From positions 1-56,876 of the forward strand of contig JAYEGJ010000130.1 in assembly GCA_034658975.1 (NCBI GenBank): a DNA stretch of 56,876 nucleotides. The letters are read 5' to 3'. The notes beneath the pieces were generated by a model that was not told the origin of the DNA, searched no databases, and saw only the letters and a program-made list of their open reading frames with translations. Origin of the DNA: SZUA-217 sp034658975 (GTDB lineage Bacteria > Actinomycetota > Acidimicrobiia > Spongiisociales > ZC4RG35). The position numbers and the translations under genes are program-made. This document shows positions 1 to 7,398 of this stretch, piece after piece (positions within the stretch are counted from its first letter, which is position 1; each line of letters starts with the position of its first letter).

Positions 1-106
1 TCAGCTCCTCAATCTCAGCGGCGAGCCGCTGCTCCCGATTCGACCCACCGTTAAGAGCAAGAAGGCAGGCCAACGCATGGTCTCGGGTTGTCCGAAGTGA
101 CTTGGA
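1..106 (-). pseudogene. possible decayed tyrosine-recombinase (integrase) fragment, cut by window edge
   Basis: The minus strand from about 106 to 1 is open in one frame and reads TTRDHALACLLALNG and then AAEIEEL near the edge. This resembles the segment of actinobacterial tyrosine recombinases just before and after the first catalytic Arg (family pattern RDHAL..LLALNGLRVSEA...DIEDL). The LRVSE stretch is not intact in this frame, although a neighbouring frame offers RIGS, so a frameshift or decay is likely. There is no start codon, and the frame runs back into the tRNA. Lying just downstream of the tRNA-Lys 3' end is the classic position for an integrase using a tRNA attachment site. The match rests on about 35 codons recognised by eye and is weak. 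Confidence 0.3.
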
Positions 107-136
107 CCCGAACCTTGAGGGAAATCCCTCAGCTAG

Positions 137-209
137 TGGGTCCCGTGGGAATCGAACCCACAACCTTCGGGTTAAAAGCCCGCTGCTCTGCCAATTGAGC
201 TAGGGACCC
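137..209 (-). tRNA. tRNA-Lys (anticodon TTT)
   Basis: On the minus strand the acceptor stem GGGTCCC pairs with GGGACCC, followed by discriminator A. The D arm has GCTC/GAGC, the anticodon loop CTTTTAA places TTT at positions 34-36, and the T arm contains GTGGG TTCGATT CCCAC. CCA is not encoded. A short hairpin (116-131) follows the 3' end but has no T-tract. Confidence 0.95.
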
Positions 210-260
210 GCTCGGAGGGAAGGGTACCGCCGGTCTCGCGGCTCCTCACAGTCCGCGGCA

Positions 261-266
261 TAACCT
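261..266 (+). promoter_or_regulatory. -10 box for the endonuclease IV-polymerase gene
   Basis: TAACCT lies 6 bases before the GTG at 273. The spacing matches many other starts in the window and implies a leaderless transcript. Confidence 0.5.
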
Positions 267-272
267 GTTGAC

Positions 273-2075
273 GTGCCCAGCATCCGTTTCGGTATCTCCC
301 ACCTCCCGCCCCACGACGTCGACCACGCCGTCTATCTCGACGGGTTGGTCGACGACGGGCACACTGCCCTGGAGTTGCCGTTCACCGAGGGATTTCCCTG
401 GAAGGAGAAGCAGTGCAGGGAGTTCGGTGAACAGGCCGCCCAACGTGGGCTGCGTCTCTCGGTTCATGCTCCCTATTTCGCCGGTCTGACCATCCAGGAC
501 GAAGACAAGGGAAAGCAATCGCTGGCAGCGCTCGAGCACACGATGAAGATCGGCAAGTGGCTCGGAGCATCGGTGATCGTCGCCCACTTTGGGAGCAACT
601 ACGGGGAGGACCCCAAGGTGACCATGGCCCGAATCAGAGACCGGCTCGACTCGTTGGCCCCCAAGGTTGAGGGTCTTGGCGTGGGCCTGGGATTGGAGAC
701 CGCGGGTAATAGGCGCTCCTTCGGGACCATCGGTGACATCTCTCAGCTTGCTGCCGAATACTCCTTCGTCCGTCCTGTGATCGACTGGGCTCATGTCCAC
801 GCGATGACCGGCGGCGGCCTCACGTCTGTCGACGCCTTCACGTCGGTGTTCGCCTTCATCAAGGACAGCTTTCCCGGCTGGATGATCCAACCTCTCCAGG
901 TGCAGTTCTCCGATAATGAGTACGGCGAGTCGGGCGAGATCCGCCACGTTCCATACGGAGAAGGAACGCTTCGCGTCGGGCCTCTGGTCGAGGCGGCGCG
1001 GTCGATGGGTGTCTCGATGGTTCTCATCTCTGAGGCGAGGGACATGGAGAGCCATGCTCTCATCTGGAACGAGGTCAGAGACCACCTCGAACCTCGCGAC
1101 GATCAGGGTGGGAAGCCCTTGGCGTCGGCTCCGATCGACTTCCCCTCACCGTTGTTCCTCGAGAAGGAAGGCGACCGTTTCCGACCGCTCGGCCTCGATC
1201 GTCCCTTGACTCTCTCCAACGTCGACAAGCCGTTCTTTCCGGACGGGTTCACCAAAGGCGACCTGATTCAGTACTACGCCTCCGTAGCGCCGGTGCTTCT
1301 GCCTCACCTGGTCGGCCGCCCGCTTTCGATGTCCAGATACCCGGATGGGATCGAAGGGTCGTCGTTCTACGAGAAGCGAGCACCGGGCCATCAGCCCGAT
1401 TGGATGCGCACCACACCTGTCGTCTCCGATTCTCAGGGAGGGGTCATTGAGTTCCTCCTCGCCGACTCGCCGGAGTCGCTGATGTGGTTCGCCAACATGG
1501 GCTGCATCGAGGTGCACCCCTTTCACTCGACCATCGACAGTCCCGACAACCCGTCCTACGCCATCTTCGATTTCGATCCAGCCGAAGGGTCGACCTGGGA
1601 TCAGGTAGTAGCCGGAGCCCGTTTGCTGAAGGTCGCCTTGGGTCAACTCGGGTTGAGCGGATACCCCAAGCTCTCAGGATCCAAGGGTCTCCATGTCTAT
1701 GTGCCCCTTGATCCAGTCCACGACTTCGCCCGTGTCAGGCGTTTCGTCGGTGAGGTCGGTGAATACCTGGCTGCGGCCAACCCCGACGACATCACGATGG
1801 AGTGGGATAAGGCGAGACGTCGAGGGAAGGTGTTCGTCGACCACAACCGCAACGCTTCAGGTCAGACGGTCGCCTCCGTCTATTCGGTCCGCCCGCTGCC
1901 GGGTGCTCCCGTGTCGGCACCACTCAACTGGGACGAGGTGGGGACGGTGGCCAACGGGGACATCACCATCGCCAATCTCTGGGAGCGCCTTCAGCGATTT
2001 GGCGACCGCTTCGCTCCGGCCCTGGGAGGAGGCCAGACACTTGGAGTCGCGGAGGCCGCGTTGGGGATCGGCTGA
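273..2075 (+). CDS. endonuclease IV-like domain fused to LigD-type DNA polymerase (PolDom)
   Basis: This 600-aa protein has two parts. Residues about 1-265 form an endonuclease IV/xylose-isomerase-like TIM barrel with the expected metal-ligand pattern: H65 (VHAPY), H105 (VAHFG), E142 (LGLETAG), D171/H174/H176 (IDWAHVH), an Asp/His stretch around 214-225 and E253 (ISEARD). Residues about 305-575 match the LigD primase-polymerase domain: NVDKPFFP, the catalytic DFDP (D432, D434), SGSKGLHVYVP (K470, H473) and VFVDHNRNA. The usual LigD phosphoesterase and ligase domains are absent, and no Ku or ligase gene is in the window. I infer combined AP-site incision and gap filling or end repair. GTG at 273 is chosen because TAACCT sits 6 bases upstream. 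The domain assignments are strong; the joint function is inferred. Confidence 0.85.
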   Translation: MPSIRFGISHLPPHDVDHAVYLDGLVDDGHTALELPFTEGFPWKEKQCREFGEQAAQRGLRLSVHAPYFAGLTIQDEDKGKQSLAALEHTMKIGKWLGASVIVAHFGSNYGEDPKVTMARIRDRLDSLAPKVEGLGVGLGLETAGNRRSFGTIGDISQLAAEYSFVRPVIDWAHVHAMTGGGLTSVDAFTSVFAFIKDSFPGWMIQPLQVQFSDNEYGESGEIRHVPYGEGTLRVGPLVEAARSMGVSMVLISEARDMESHALIWNEVRDHLEPRDDQGGKPLASAPIDFPSPLFLEKEGDRFRPLGLDRPLTLSNVDKPFFPDGFTKGDLIQYYASVAPVLLPHLVGRPLSMSRYPDGIEGSSFYEKRAPGHQPDWMRTTPVVSDSQGGVIEFLLADSPESLMWFANMGCIEVHPFHSTIDSPDNPSYAIFDFDPAEGSTWDQVVAGARLLKVALGQLGLSGYPKLSGSKGLHVYVPLDPVHDFARVRRFVGEVGEYLAAANPDDITMEWDKARRRGKVFVDHNRNASGQTVASVYSVRPLPGAPVSAPLNWDEVGTVANGDITIANLWERLQRFGDRFAPALGGGQTLGVAEAALGIG

Positions 2076-2104
2076 GCCCGGCTCTCACTCTCGAGGCGGT
2101 TAGT

Positions 2105-2116
2105 CCCATATATGGG
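2105..2116. promoter_or_regulatory. 12-bp perfect palindrome upstream of the HisA-like gene
   Basis: CCCATATATGGG is self-complementary and lies between the polymerase fusion and the HisA-like gene, about 80 bases before the next promoter. It could be an operator. No regulator is identified. Confidence 0.25.
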
Positions 2117-2183
2117 TCAGGGAACCTCAGGTCGTATTACCCGTCCCGCGAAATCCTGTAACCCGGTGGTAACACACCGCCGG

Positions 2184-2189
2184 TAGGGT
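2184..2189 (+). promoter_or_regulatory. -10 box for the HisA-VOC gene
   Basis: TAGGGT is followed by 6 bases and then the ATG at 2196, so the transcript is probably leaderless. Confidence 0.5.
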
Positions 2190-2195
2190 TGGGGT

Positions 2196-3272
2196 ATGGA
2201 CCTCTACGCCCGAATCAACATCCTGGGCGGTCTCTCGGTGCGGTTGCCCCGTGGTGGGCTGGACGAGGCGATAGCTCTCGACAACGACCCGGTCGGACGC
2301 GCCAAAGGCTGGGCCAAGCAGGGAGTCGACTATCTGCACATCGTCGACCTCGACGCCGCCGCCTATCGCGACTACCGCAACCGAGACCTGATCGCCCGGC
2401 TCGTTGACGAGTTGAGGATCCCCGTGCAGGTCGCCGGTGGGATCCGCTCCGAAGGTGAAGCCGAGAAACTCATCGAAGCCGGTGCCTGGCGGATAGTGAT
2501 GGGCACGGCGGCCATTGAGAATCAGCTCATGGTCTGGGACCTCTGTAGGCAGTACCCGGAGAAGATTGTTGTCTCCCTCGATGTCCGTCCGGACGAGGAG
2601 ATCGCCACCCAGGGATGGACCCAGAACAGTGGCCGGTTCCTCGAAGAGGTCCTCATCGAGATGTCGTCGGCGGGGGCTGTCGCCTTCATGGTCTCGGAGG
2701 CCGGTCGTAACGCTCTCACCGACCCACCCAATCTTCAGATCCTGGCCGAGTCGCTGGCGACGGTCGAGGAGCCGGTCATCGCCTCTGGCGGTGTCCGCGA
2801 CCTCGAGGATCTGCGCAGGCTGGTGCAGCTAGAAGTATCGGGACGGAGACTGGGTGGGCTGATCGTTGGCCGTGAGGTCACCGCAGGACGGTTCACCATC
2901 GAAGAGGCCAAAGAGGTTCTCGCAGGTGGCGGGCCGATGCGCGCTCCCGGAGGGATCACCTCGACCCGGACATCGGTTGGTGTCTATTCACTGGCGACGG
3001 CCCTCGACTTCTACCGCGACGTGCTTGGTTTCGACCAGGTCCGGTCACCTTCCCAGGGCGTGGTTGCTGCCGTCGTTCAGGCGGCGCCCGGTCAGCAGGT
3101 CGAGCTTGTCGAGGGCGGCGAAGCCCGTCCCGATGCTCTCGTGTTCGAGGTCGACGATCTGGAGAGGTGGAAGGACCACCTCGGCAACGCAGGCGTGAAT
3201 TCGACGGCCACCTCGGGTGGTCTCGAGATAAGAGACCCCGACGGCCTGGTTATTCGTCTCGAATCCGACTGA
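2196..3272 (+). CDS. HisA/PriA-like TIM barrel with substituted catalytic residues, fused to a VOC domain
   Basis: Residues 1 to about 245 align well with HisA/PriA: LHIVDLDAA, VAGGIRSE, VVSLDVRP, GWTQNSGRFLE, IASGGVRDLEDL and IVGREV. The two catalytic aspartates of the family are changed. The loop normally reading AxDxxDG is RINILGG (N8), and the TDIxxDGTLxGPN loop is SEAGRNALTDPPN (N172). A linker leads to a roughly 100-residue vicinal-oxygen-chelate domain (about 258-356: GVYSLATALDFYRDVLGF to IRDPDGLVIRL) of the glyoxalase fold. It sits alone, not in a his operon. It is probably not a working HisA. It may bind a sugar phosphate or have a new activity, with the VOC domain as partner or sensor. 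The fusion is read in one uninterrupted frame. Confidence 0.8.
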   Translation: MDLYARINILGGLSVRLPRGGLDEAIALDNDPVGRAKGWAKQGVDYLHIVDLDAAAYRDYRNRDLIARLVDELRIPVQVAGGIRSEGEAEKLIEAGAWRIVMGTAAIENQLMVWDLCRQYPEKIVVSLDVRPDEEIATQGWTQNSGRFLEEVLIEMSSAGAVAFMVSEAGRNALTDPPNLQILAESLATVEEPVIASGGVRDLEDLRRLVQLEVSGRRLGGLIVGREVTAGRFTIEEAKEVLAGGGPMRAPGGITSTRTSVGVYSLATALDFYRDVLGFDQVRSPSQGVVAAVVQAAPGQQVELVEGGEARPDALVFEVDDLERWKDHLGNAGVNSTATSGGLEIRDPDGLVIRLESD

Positions 3273-3277
3273 GACGG

Positions 3278-4837
3278 CTAGCGGATCAGGGTGCGGGACT
3301 GTTCCCTGAGGTACTGACGCAGATACCACGGTCCGCCGCCTCCAGCTCCCGAGGTGCCCGACCCCTTCCAGCCACCGAATGACTGGATGTTGGGCCAAGC
3401 TCCCGTAGTTGCCCCGGCCGCGCGGTTCACGTAGGTGACGCCGGCCTGGATTCCGTTGAACCATGTCTCGATCTCGGACTCGTCGGTTGAGAAGAGACCC
3501 GCGGTGAGGCCAAACTCGGTGTCATTGGAGAGAGCGAGCCCCTCTGCCAGGCTGTTGATCTTGCCAACAGCGAGGAGCGGCATGAAAAGCTCCTCTTCCC
3601 AGATCCACGAGTCGAAGGGAACGCTGACGATGGTCGGCTCCACGAAGTGGCCTCGGGAGAAGTCTCCGTCGTCGACGACGTGTCCACCAACGAGAATCTT
3701 GCCGCCCTTGGCTTCGACCTCGTCGATCGCCTTCCTGAACCGGTCGACAACGCCTGACTCGATGAGAGGTCCCATGAACATTTCCCGGTCGTCGGGGTAG
3801 CCGATCTTCAGGTTCTTGGTGGCTGCGACGAGTTTCGCCACCAGATCGTCGTAGATCGCCGAGTCGGCGTAGACACGAGAGGTGGCGCTGCACTTCTGTC
3901 CGCTCAGCCCGAAGGCTCCGCGGATGATTCCCTGAGTTGCCACGTCGAGATCGGCCGACTTGGTGACGATGGCTGGGTTCTTCCCGCCCATCTCGCACGA
4001 AACAGGTTTCGGTCGGGTGTCGCTGGCGGTGCGGAGGAGGTGCATCCCGACCGGGTATGACCCGGTGAAAGTAATGCCGTCGACGCCATCGTGGTGGGTG
4101 AGATACTCGCCCATCTCGGAACCACGGCCGGTGAGGACATGAAGGGCACCGTCGGGGAGTCCGGCCTCCTTCATGACCCGGTAGAACTCATGAGTCATGA
4201 GTGCCCCGGTGTTGGAGGGCTTGATGATCACTGTGTTGCCCGCGAGCAGCGCGCCAATGCTCGGTCCGCCGGCGAGAGCCATCGGGAAATTGAAGGGAGC
4301 GACGACCACCCAGACGCCGTAGGGACGCAAAACCGACGTGTTCGTCTCCTCCGGTCCGAGAGAGCTCAACGGAATGACGAATCCGCTGTGCTCGGTGATC
4401 TGGTTTGCGTAGTAGCGGAAGAACTCGACCGTCTCGGCGACATCGCCCAGCGACTCCAGCCGATTCTTGCCTACTTCGTAGGACATGAGAGCGGCGATCT
4501 CGAAGACTTGAGACTCCATGATGTCGGCGGCCCGCAGCATGAGATCGCGCCGCGCCTCCCAACCCCAGGCCTCCCACTCGGGAGCGAAGGCCTCGGCTGC
4601 CGTCACCGCGTCGTCGACATCGGCGTTTGTCCCCTGTGCGTAGCGCCCGACAACGATGTCGCTGTCCATCGGTGAAAGCTCGTCGAAAATCTCGCGATCC
4701 GTTCGCGACTCCCCATTGACGATGACACCGTGGATTTCCCCGAGCCGGGACTGCACGTCGTGGAGGGCCTTCTCAAACGAAGTGTTCAGCTCCTCGTTGT
4801 CCGCTGACATAGTGGCGTAAGTGATTTTCAGGGCCAT
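3278..4837 (-). CDS. L-glutamate gamma-semialdehyde (1-pyrroline-5-carboxylate) dehydrogenase-like aldehyde dehydrogenase
   Basis: A 519-aa NAD(P)-dependent aldehyde dehydrogenase. It has the PFNFP and IKPSN cofactor motifs, the general base in CEMGGKNPA, and the catalytic Cys in SGQKCSATSR. The extended N-terminus, the overall length and NRAAGATTGAW near the C-terminus fit the RocA/PutA-type P5C dehydrogenases, which oxidise glutamate semialdehyde to glutamate. A proline dehydrogenase at 22263 would supply the substrate, but the two genes are not adjacent. The ATG at 4837 has a clear Shine-Dalgarno (GGAAGGAA) about 7 bases upstream, unlike most genes here. It converges with the HisA-like gene, leaving 5 bases between stops. 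Other aldehyde substrates cannot be excluded. Confidence 0.85.
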   Translation of the reverse strand: MALKITYATMSADNEELNTSFEKALHDVQSRLGEIHGVIVNGESRTDREIFDELSPMDSDIVVGRYAQGTNADVDDAVTAAEAFAPEWEAWGWEARRDLMLRAADIMESQVFEIAALMSYEVGKNRLESLGDVAETVEFFRYYANQITEHSGFVIPLSSLGPEETNTSVLRPYGVWVVVAPFNFPMALAGGPSIGALLAGNTVIIKPSNTGALMTHEFYRVMKEAGLPDGALHVLTGRGSEMGEYLTHHDGVDGITFTGSYPVGMHLLRTASDTRPKPVSCEMGGKNPAIVTKSADLDVATQGIIRGAFGLSGQKCSATSRVYADSAIYDDLVAKLVAATKNLKIGYPDDREMFMGPLIESGVVDRFRKAIDEVEAKGGKILVGGHVVDDGDFSRGHFVEPTIVSVPFDSWIWEEELFMPLLAVGKINSLAEGLALSNDTEFGLTAGLFSTDESEIETWFNGIQAGVTYVNRAAGATTGAWPNIQSFGGWKGSGTSGAGGGGPWYLRQYLREQSRTLIR

Positions 4838-4874
4838 TGGTGTTCCTTCCAGAACTCAAGAATCGATGCTTCCG

Positions 4875-4880
4875 ACGTTA
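4875..4880 (-). promoter_or_regulatory. possible -10 box for the aldehyde dehydrogenase gene
   Basis: TAACGT on the minus strand would give a leader of about 30 bases carrying the GGAAGGAA ribosome site. Confidence 0.3.
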
Positions 4881-4996
4881 ACTGAATCCGTGTGGTGGTT
4901 GACCGGAGCGGGCCGGATGGATAGGGCTCGGGACCCATTGCCAGAATGGGTCTAGCGACCGGTATGGGCTGGTGCTTTTGTGCCGATGGATAGTCC

Positions 4997-6679
4997 ATGG
5001 CGACAAGACTTGCCGACACGCTTCTGGCGGCAGACGCTGACATGGACCGCATCCATCGACGAGTAGTCCGGGTCGGCGCGGCCGCTGCCTGGTCGGCCGC
5101 AGCGCTCTTCATGGTGTTGGGATTCCTCAGTGGAGAGAGTGCGATGTTCGTCGAGGCTGTTGGTCCGGTCATTGCCGCCAGCTTCATGACCACCCAGATC
5201 CTTCTCAAGCGCGAGAACGGTGGCATGGCTCTCTTCTCGGCGGCCCTGATCACACTGGTCATGTACGCTGTCGTCGGCAACGAGGCCACCCTCGTCCCGG
5301 CCGCTGTGGCCCTTGTCCTCATTTGTTCTATCGGGATGCTTCTGATCGACTCTCATCAGATCGCAACAGTCGGGAGCATCGCTCTCGTGTTGGTCATCTC
5401 GCCTCTTCTCTGGGGTCTGCCCGTCACCGATGCCCTCACACTTGGTGCGGTCATGGCCCTCGGGTTCATCATGGCCTCGGCGATCTTCTTCACCGTTCGC
5501 AACGCCGCTGCTGCCCTCAATGTTCGGTTCCAAACCCTTTTCGAGAGCTCTCCGACCGCGGTGATGGAGGAGGATTGGTCCGAGGCCCTCGCCTATGTCC
5601 GGTCGGAGTACACGGGTCGTCCCGATCGGATTCGCCCCTTCCTCATGGCCTATCCAGCCGTCGTCGCCCGAGCAGTGGGCAAGGCGAAGATCACGCGGGC
5701 CAATCAAGCGGCCATCGACCTGCTCGAGGCCTCGGATGCGGAACATCTTCTCGGTTATCGCGATCCCGAGTCGGTCACAGATGAGACCGTCGGGGCCTTC
5801 GCTCTGGCTCTCGCCACGCTCTATGAAGGTGGGAAGTCCTACGAACAAGAGGTCTTTGCCCTGACCATGGAAGGTCGCCCGATCTGGCTGCAAACACGCT
5901 GCGTGGACACCTCATCGAATCAGCCCGCCACGACGATTCTCGTAGGGCTTGCCGATGTCACCCACATGCAGGCTCGTCAGGACGCAATGGCCGAACTGGT
6001 CCGGGCGAAAGACGAGTTCATCGCCAAGGTGAGCCACGAGCTGAGGACGCCACTCACTGCTGTCGTCGGACTCACCTCCGAAATGGCCGCCATGGATCTG
6101 AGCGAAGAGGAGCAGGCCGAGCTGATGCTGCTCGTGTGTGGCCAGGCATCTGAGATGTCCTACATCGTCGATGATCTCCTCGTGGCGGCGCGGGCCGAGA
6201 TGGAGACCATGGCTCTCGATACGGCAGTCGTGGACATGGGCGTCGAGCTCCGAAAGACGATCGATGGGCTCGGGATCACGGTCCAGGGTGTCGCAGACCC
6301 GATTCCGGCCGTGGTCGCCGACGCCAGCCGGGTCCGTCAGATTCTTCGCAACTTGCTGACCAATGCCGATCGATACGGCGGACCGAATCGTCGCATCACG
6401 GCTGGGGCAGCGCTGGACCGGGCCTGGCTCGAAGTCCGGGACGACGGAGAGGGAGTCGACCCCTCAGCGGCAGAGGTGATCTTCGAGCCCTATTCGACGG
6501 CCCACTCCGGTGTCACCGGTTCAGTTGGCCTCGGTCTCTCGGTCGCCCGCCAACTCGCGGAGCTGATGGGTGGAAGTCTCACCTATCACCGTGATCCCGA
6601 CGAGACCGTGTTCCGACTCGAACTCCCCATCGCCGGTGCCTCAAACAGGGCCCAGGCTTCCGTCACGGCCTCCGTTTAG
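4997..6679 (+). CDS. membrane-bound sensor histidine kinase (orphan)
   Basis: A 560-aa protein. About six hydrophobic segments lie in residues 25-170. A PAS-like region (about 180-320) follows, then a HisKA domain with the phospho-accepting His near residue 346 (KVSHELRTPLT). The HATPase domain has NLLTNADRYG (N box), DDGEGV (G1) and SVGLGLSVARQLAELMGG (G2). It should autophosphorylate in response to an unknown signal. No response regulator is encoded nearby, so the partner is elsewhere. It is divergent from the aldehyde dehydrogenase gene across 159 bases. The start codon is ATG. Confidence 0.9.
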   Translation: MATRLADTLLAADADMDRIHRRVVRVGAAAAWSAAALFMVLGFLSGESAMFVEAVGPVIAASFMTTQILLKRENGGMALFSAALITLVMYAVVGNEATLVPAAVALVLICSIGMLLIDSHQIATVGSIALVLVISPLLWGLPVTDALTLGAVMALGFIMASAIFFTVRNAAAALNVRFQTLFESSPTAVMEEDWSEALAYVRSEYTGRPDRIRPFLMAYPAVVARAVGKAKITRANQAAIDLLEASDAEHLLGYRDPESVTDETVGAFALALATLYEGGKSYEQEVFALTMEGRPIWLQTRCVDTSSNQPATTILVGLADVTHMQARQDAMAELVRAKDEFIAKVSHELRTPLTAVVGLTSEMAAMDLSEEEQAELMLLVCGQASEMSYIVDDLLVAARAEMETMALDTAVVDMGVELRKTIDGLGITVQGVADPIPAVVADASRVRQILRNLLTNADRYGGPNRRITAGAALDRAWLEVRDDGEGVDPSAAEVIFEPYSTAHSGVTGSVGLGLSVARQLAELMGGSLTYHRDPDETVFRLELPIAGASNRAQASVTASV

Positions 6680-6729
6680 CTAGTTTCTGGCGTAGCTATT
6701 TGGGCGGCGGGCCACTAGTTTCTGGCGTA
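6680..6729 (+). repeat. 15-bp direct repeat carrying a duplicated -10 element
   Basis: CTAGTTTCTGGCGTA occurs exactly at 6680-6694 and 6715-6729, a period of 35 bases. Each copy contains TAGTTT. The downstream copy ends directly against the plsY ATG and the upstream copy overlaps the end of the kinase gene. Confidence 0.85.
6716..6721 (+). promoter_or_regulatory. -10 box for plsY
   Basis: TAGTTT lies 8 bases before the ATG at 6730, inside the second copy of a 15-bp direct repeat. Confidence 0.45.
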
Positions 6730-7398
6730 ATGGCAGGCATCTCGAATCCGATTCTCTACTGGCCGTTGCTGCTGGTCGGGGCATATTTGCTGGGCTCGGT
6801 CCCCTTTGCCCAGGTGATAGCGAAGGCCAAGGGTGTTGACCTGCGGGAGGTCGGCACAAGGAATGTCGGCGCCGGAAACCTCACTCGAGAGGTTGGTGCC
6901 GTCTGGGGAACTATCGCCGCCATCCTCGATGGCCTCAAGGGGCTCCTCCCGGTCTGGCTGGCGCGAAAGGCCGGACTCGGGCTGGGCGCCGCAGGCATCG
7001 CGGGTCTCGCAGCGGTGGTCGGGCACAATTGGTCTATCTGGCTTCGCAGCAGGTCTGGACGCGGCATGGCGCCCTCGGTTGGGCTGATACTTGCGCTCGA
7101 TCCGGTCCTCTTGGTCTGGGCGGGAGGATGGGCGGTGGCGGGTTGGAAGATTGGCGGCGGTCTCGGTGGATTCCTCGGTTGGGGCCTCATGCCCATCGTT
7201 GCGGTGGCCCTGGGGAGACCGGCGACCGAGACGCTGTTTCTCGCACTCCTCTCAATCGTGCTCATCGGACGCCGCATGCAGGGGAATGTCGATGACATCC
7301 GGGGTTCTGACCACGCCTTTCGTCGTGCGCTCTATGACGTGGATGAAGAGGTCCCTGGCGAGTTGCCCGGGAGTGCCGAGGACCCGCTGGCTCCGTGA
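6730..7398 (+). CDS. plsY: glycerol-3-phosphate acyltransferase PlsY
   Basis: A 222-aa polytopic membrane protein of the PlsY family, which acylates glycerol-3-phosphate using acyl-phosphate in phospholipid synthesis. The family motifs are GSVPFAQVIAKAKG, VGTRNVGAGN (usually GSGNxGATN), AAILDGLKGLLPVWLA and GHNWSIWLRSRSGRGMAPS. A longer TTG start at 6700 exists. I prefer ATG 6730 because TAGTTT lies 8 bases upstream, as at other leaderless starts here. Its end overlaps the next gene by 4 bases (GTGA), suggesting coupling. Confidence 0.85.
   Translation: MAGISNPILYWPLLLVGAYLLGSVPFAQVIAKAKGVDLREVGTRNVGAGNLTREVGAVWGTIAAILDGLKGLLPVWLARKAGLGLGAAGIAGLAAVVGHNWSIWLRSRSGRGMAPSVGLILALDPVLLVWAGGWAVAGWKIGGGLGGFLGWGLMPIVAVALGRPATETLFLALLSIVLIGRRMQGNVDDIRGSDHAFRRALYDVDEEVPGELPGSAEDPLAP

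Noticed and set aside
116..131. Hairpin TGAGGG-AAAT-CCCTCA after tRNA-Lys considered as a terminator
   Set aside because: Six-base stem without a U-tract; too weak to call.
246..1085. 279-codon open frame on the minus strand opposite the endonuclease IV-polymerase gene
   Set aside because: Antisense shadow of a strongly coding high-GC gene; the translation has no family features.
4952..5893. 313-codon open frame on the minus strand opposite the histidine kinase
   Set aside because: Antisense shadow with no motif.
6712..6718. CCACTAG at the plsY promoter and CTAGTGG beside tRNA-Lys as further MITE ends
   Set aside because: Seven-base matches are expected several times by chance here, and the inner repeat sequence is absent.
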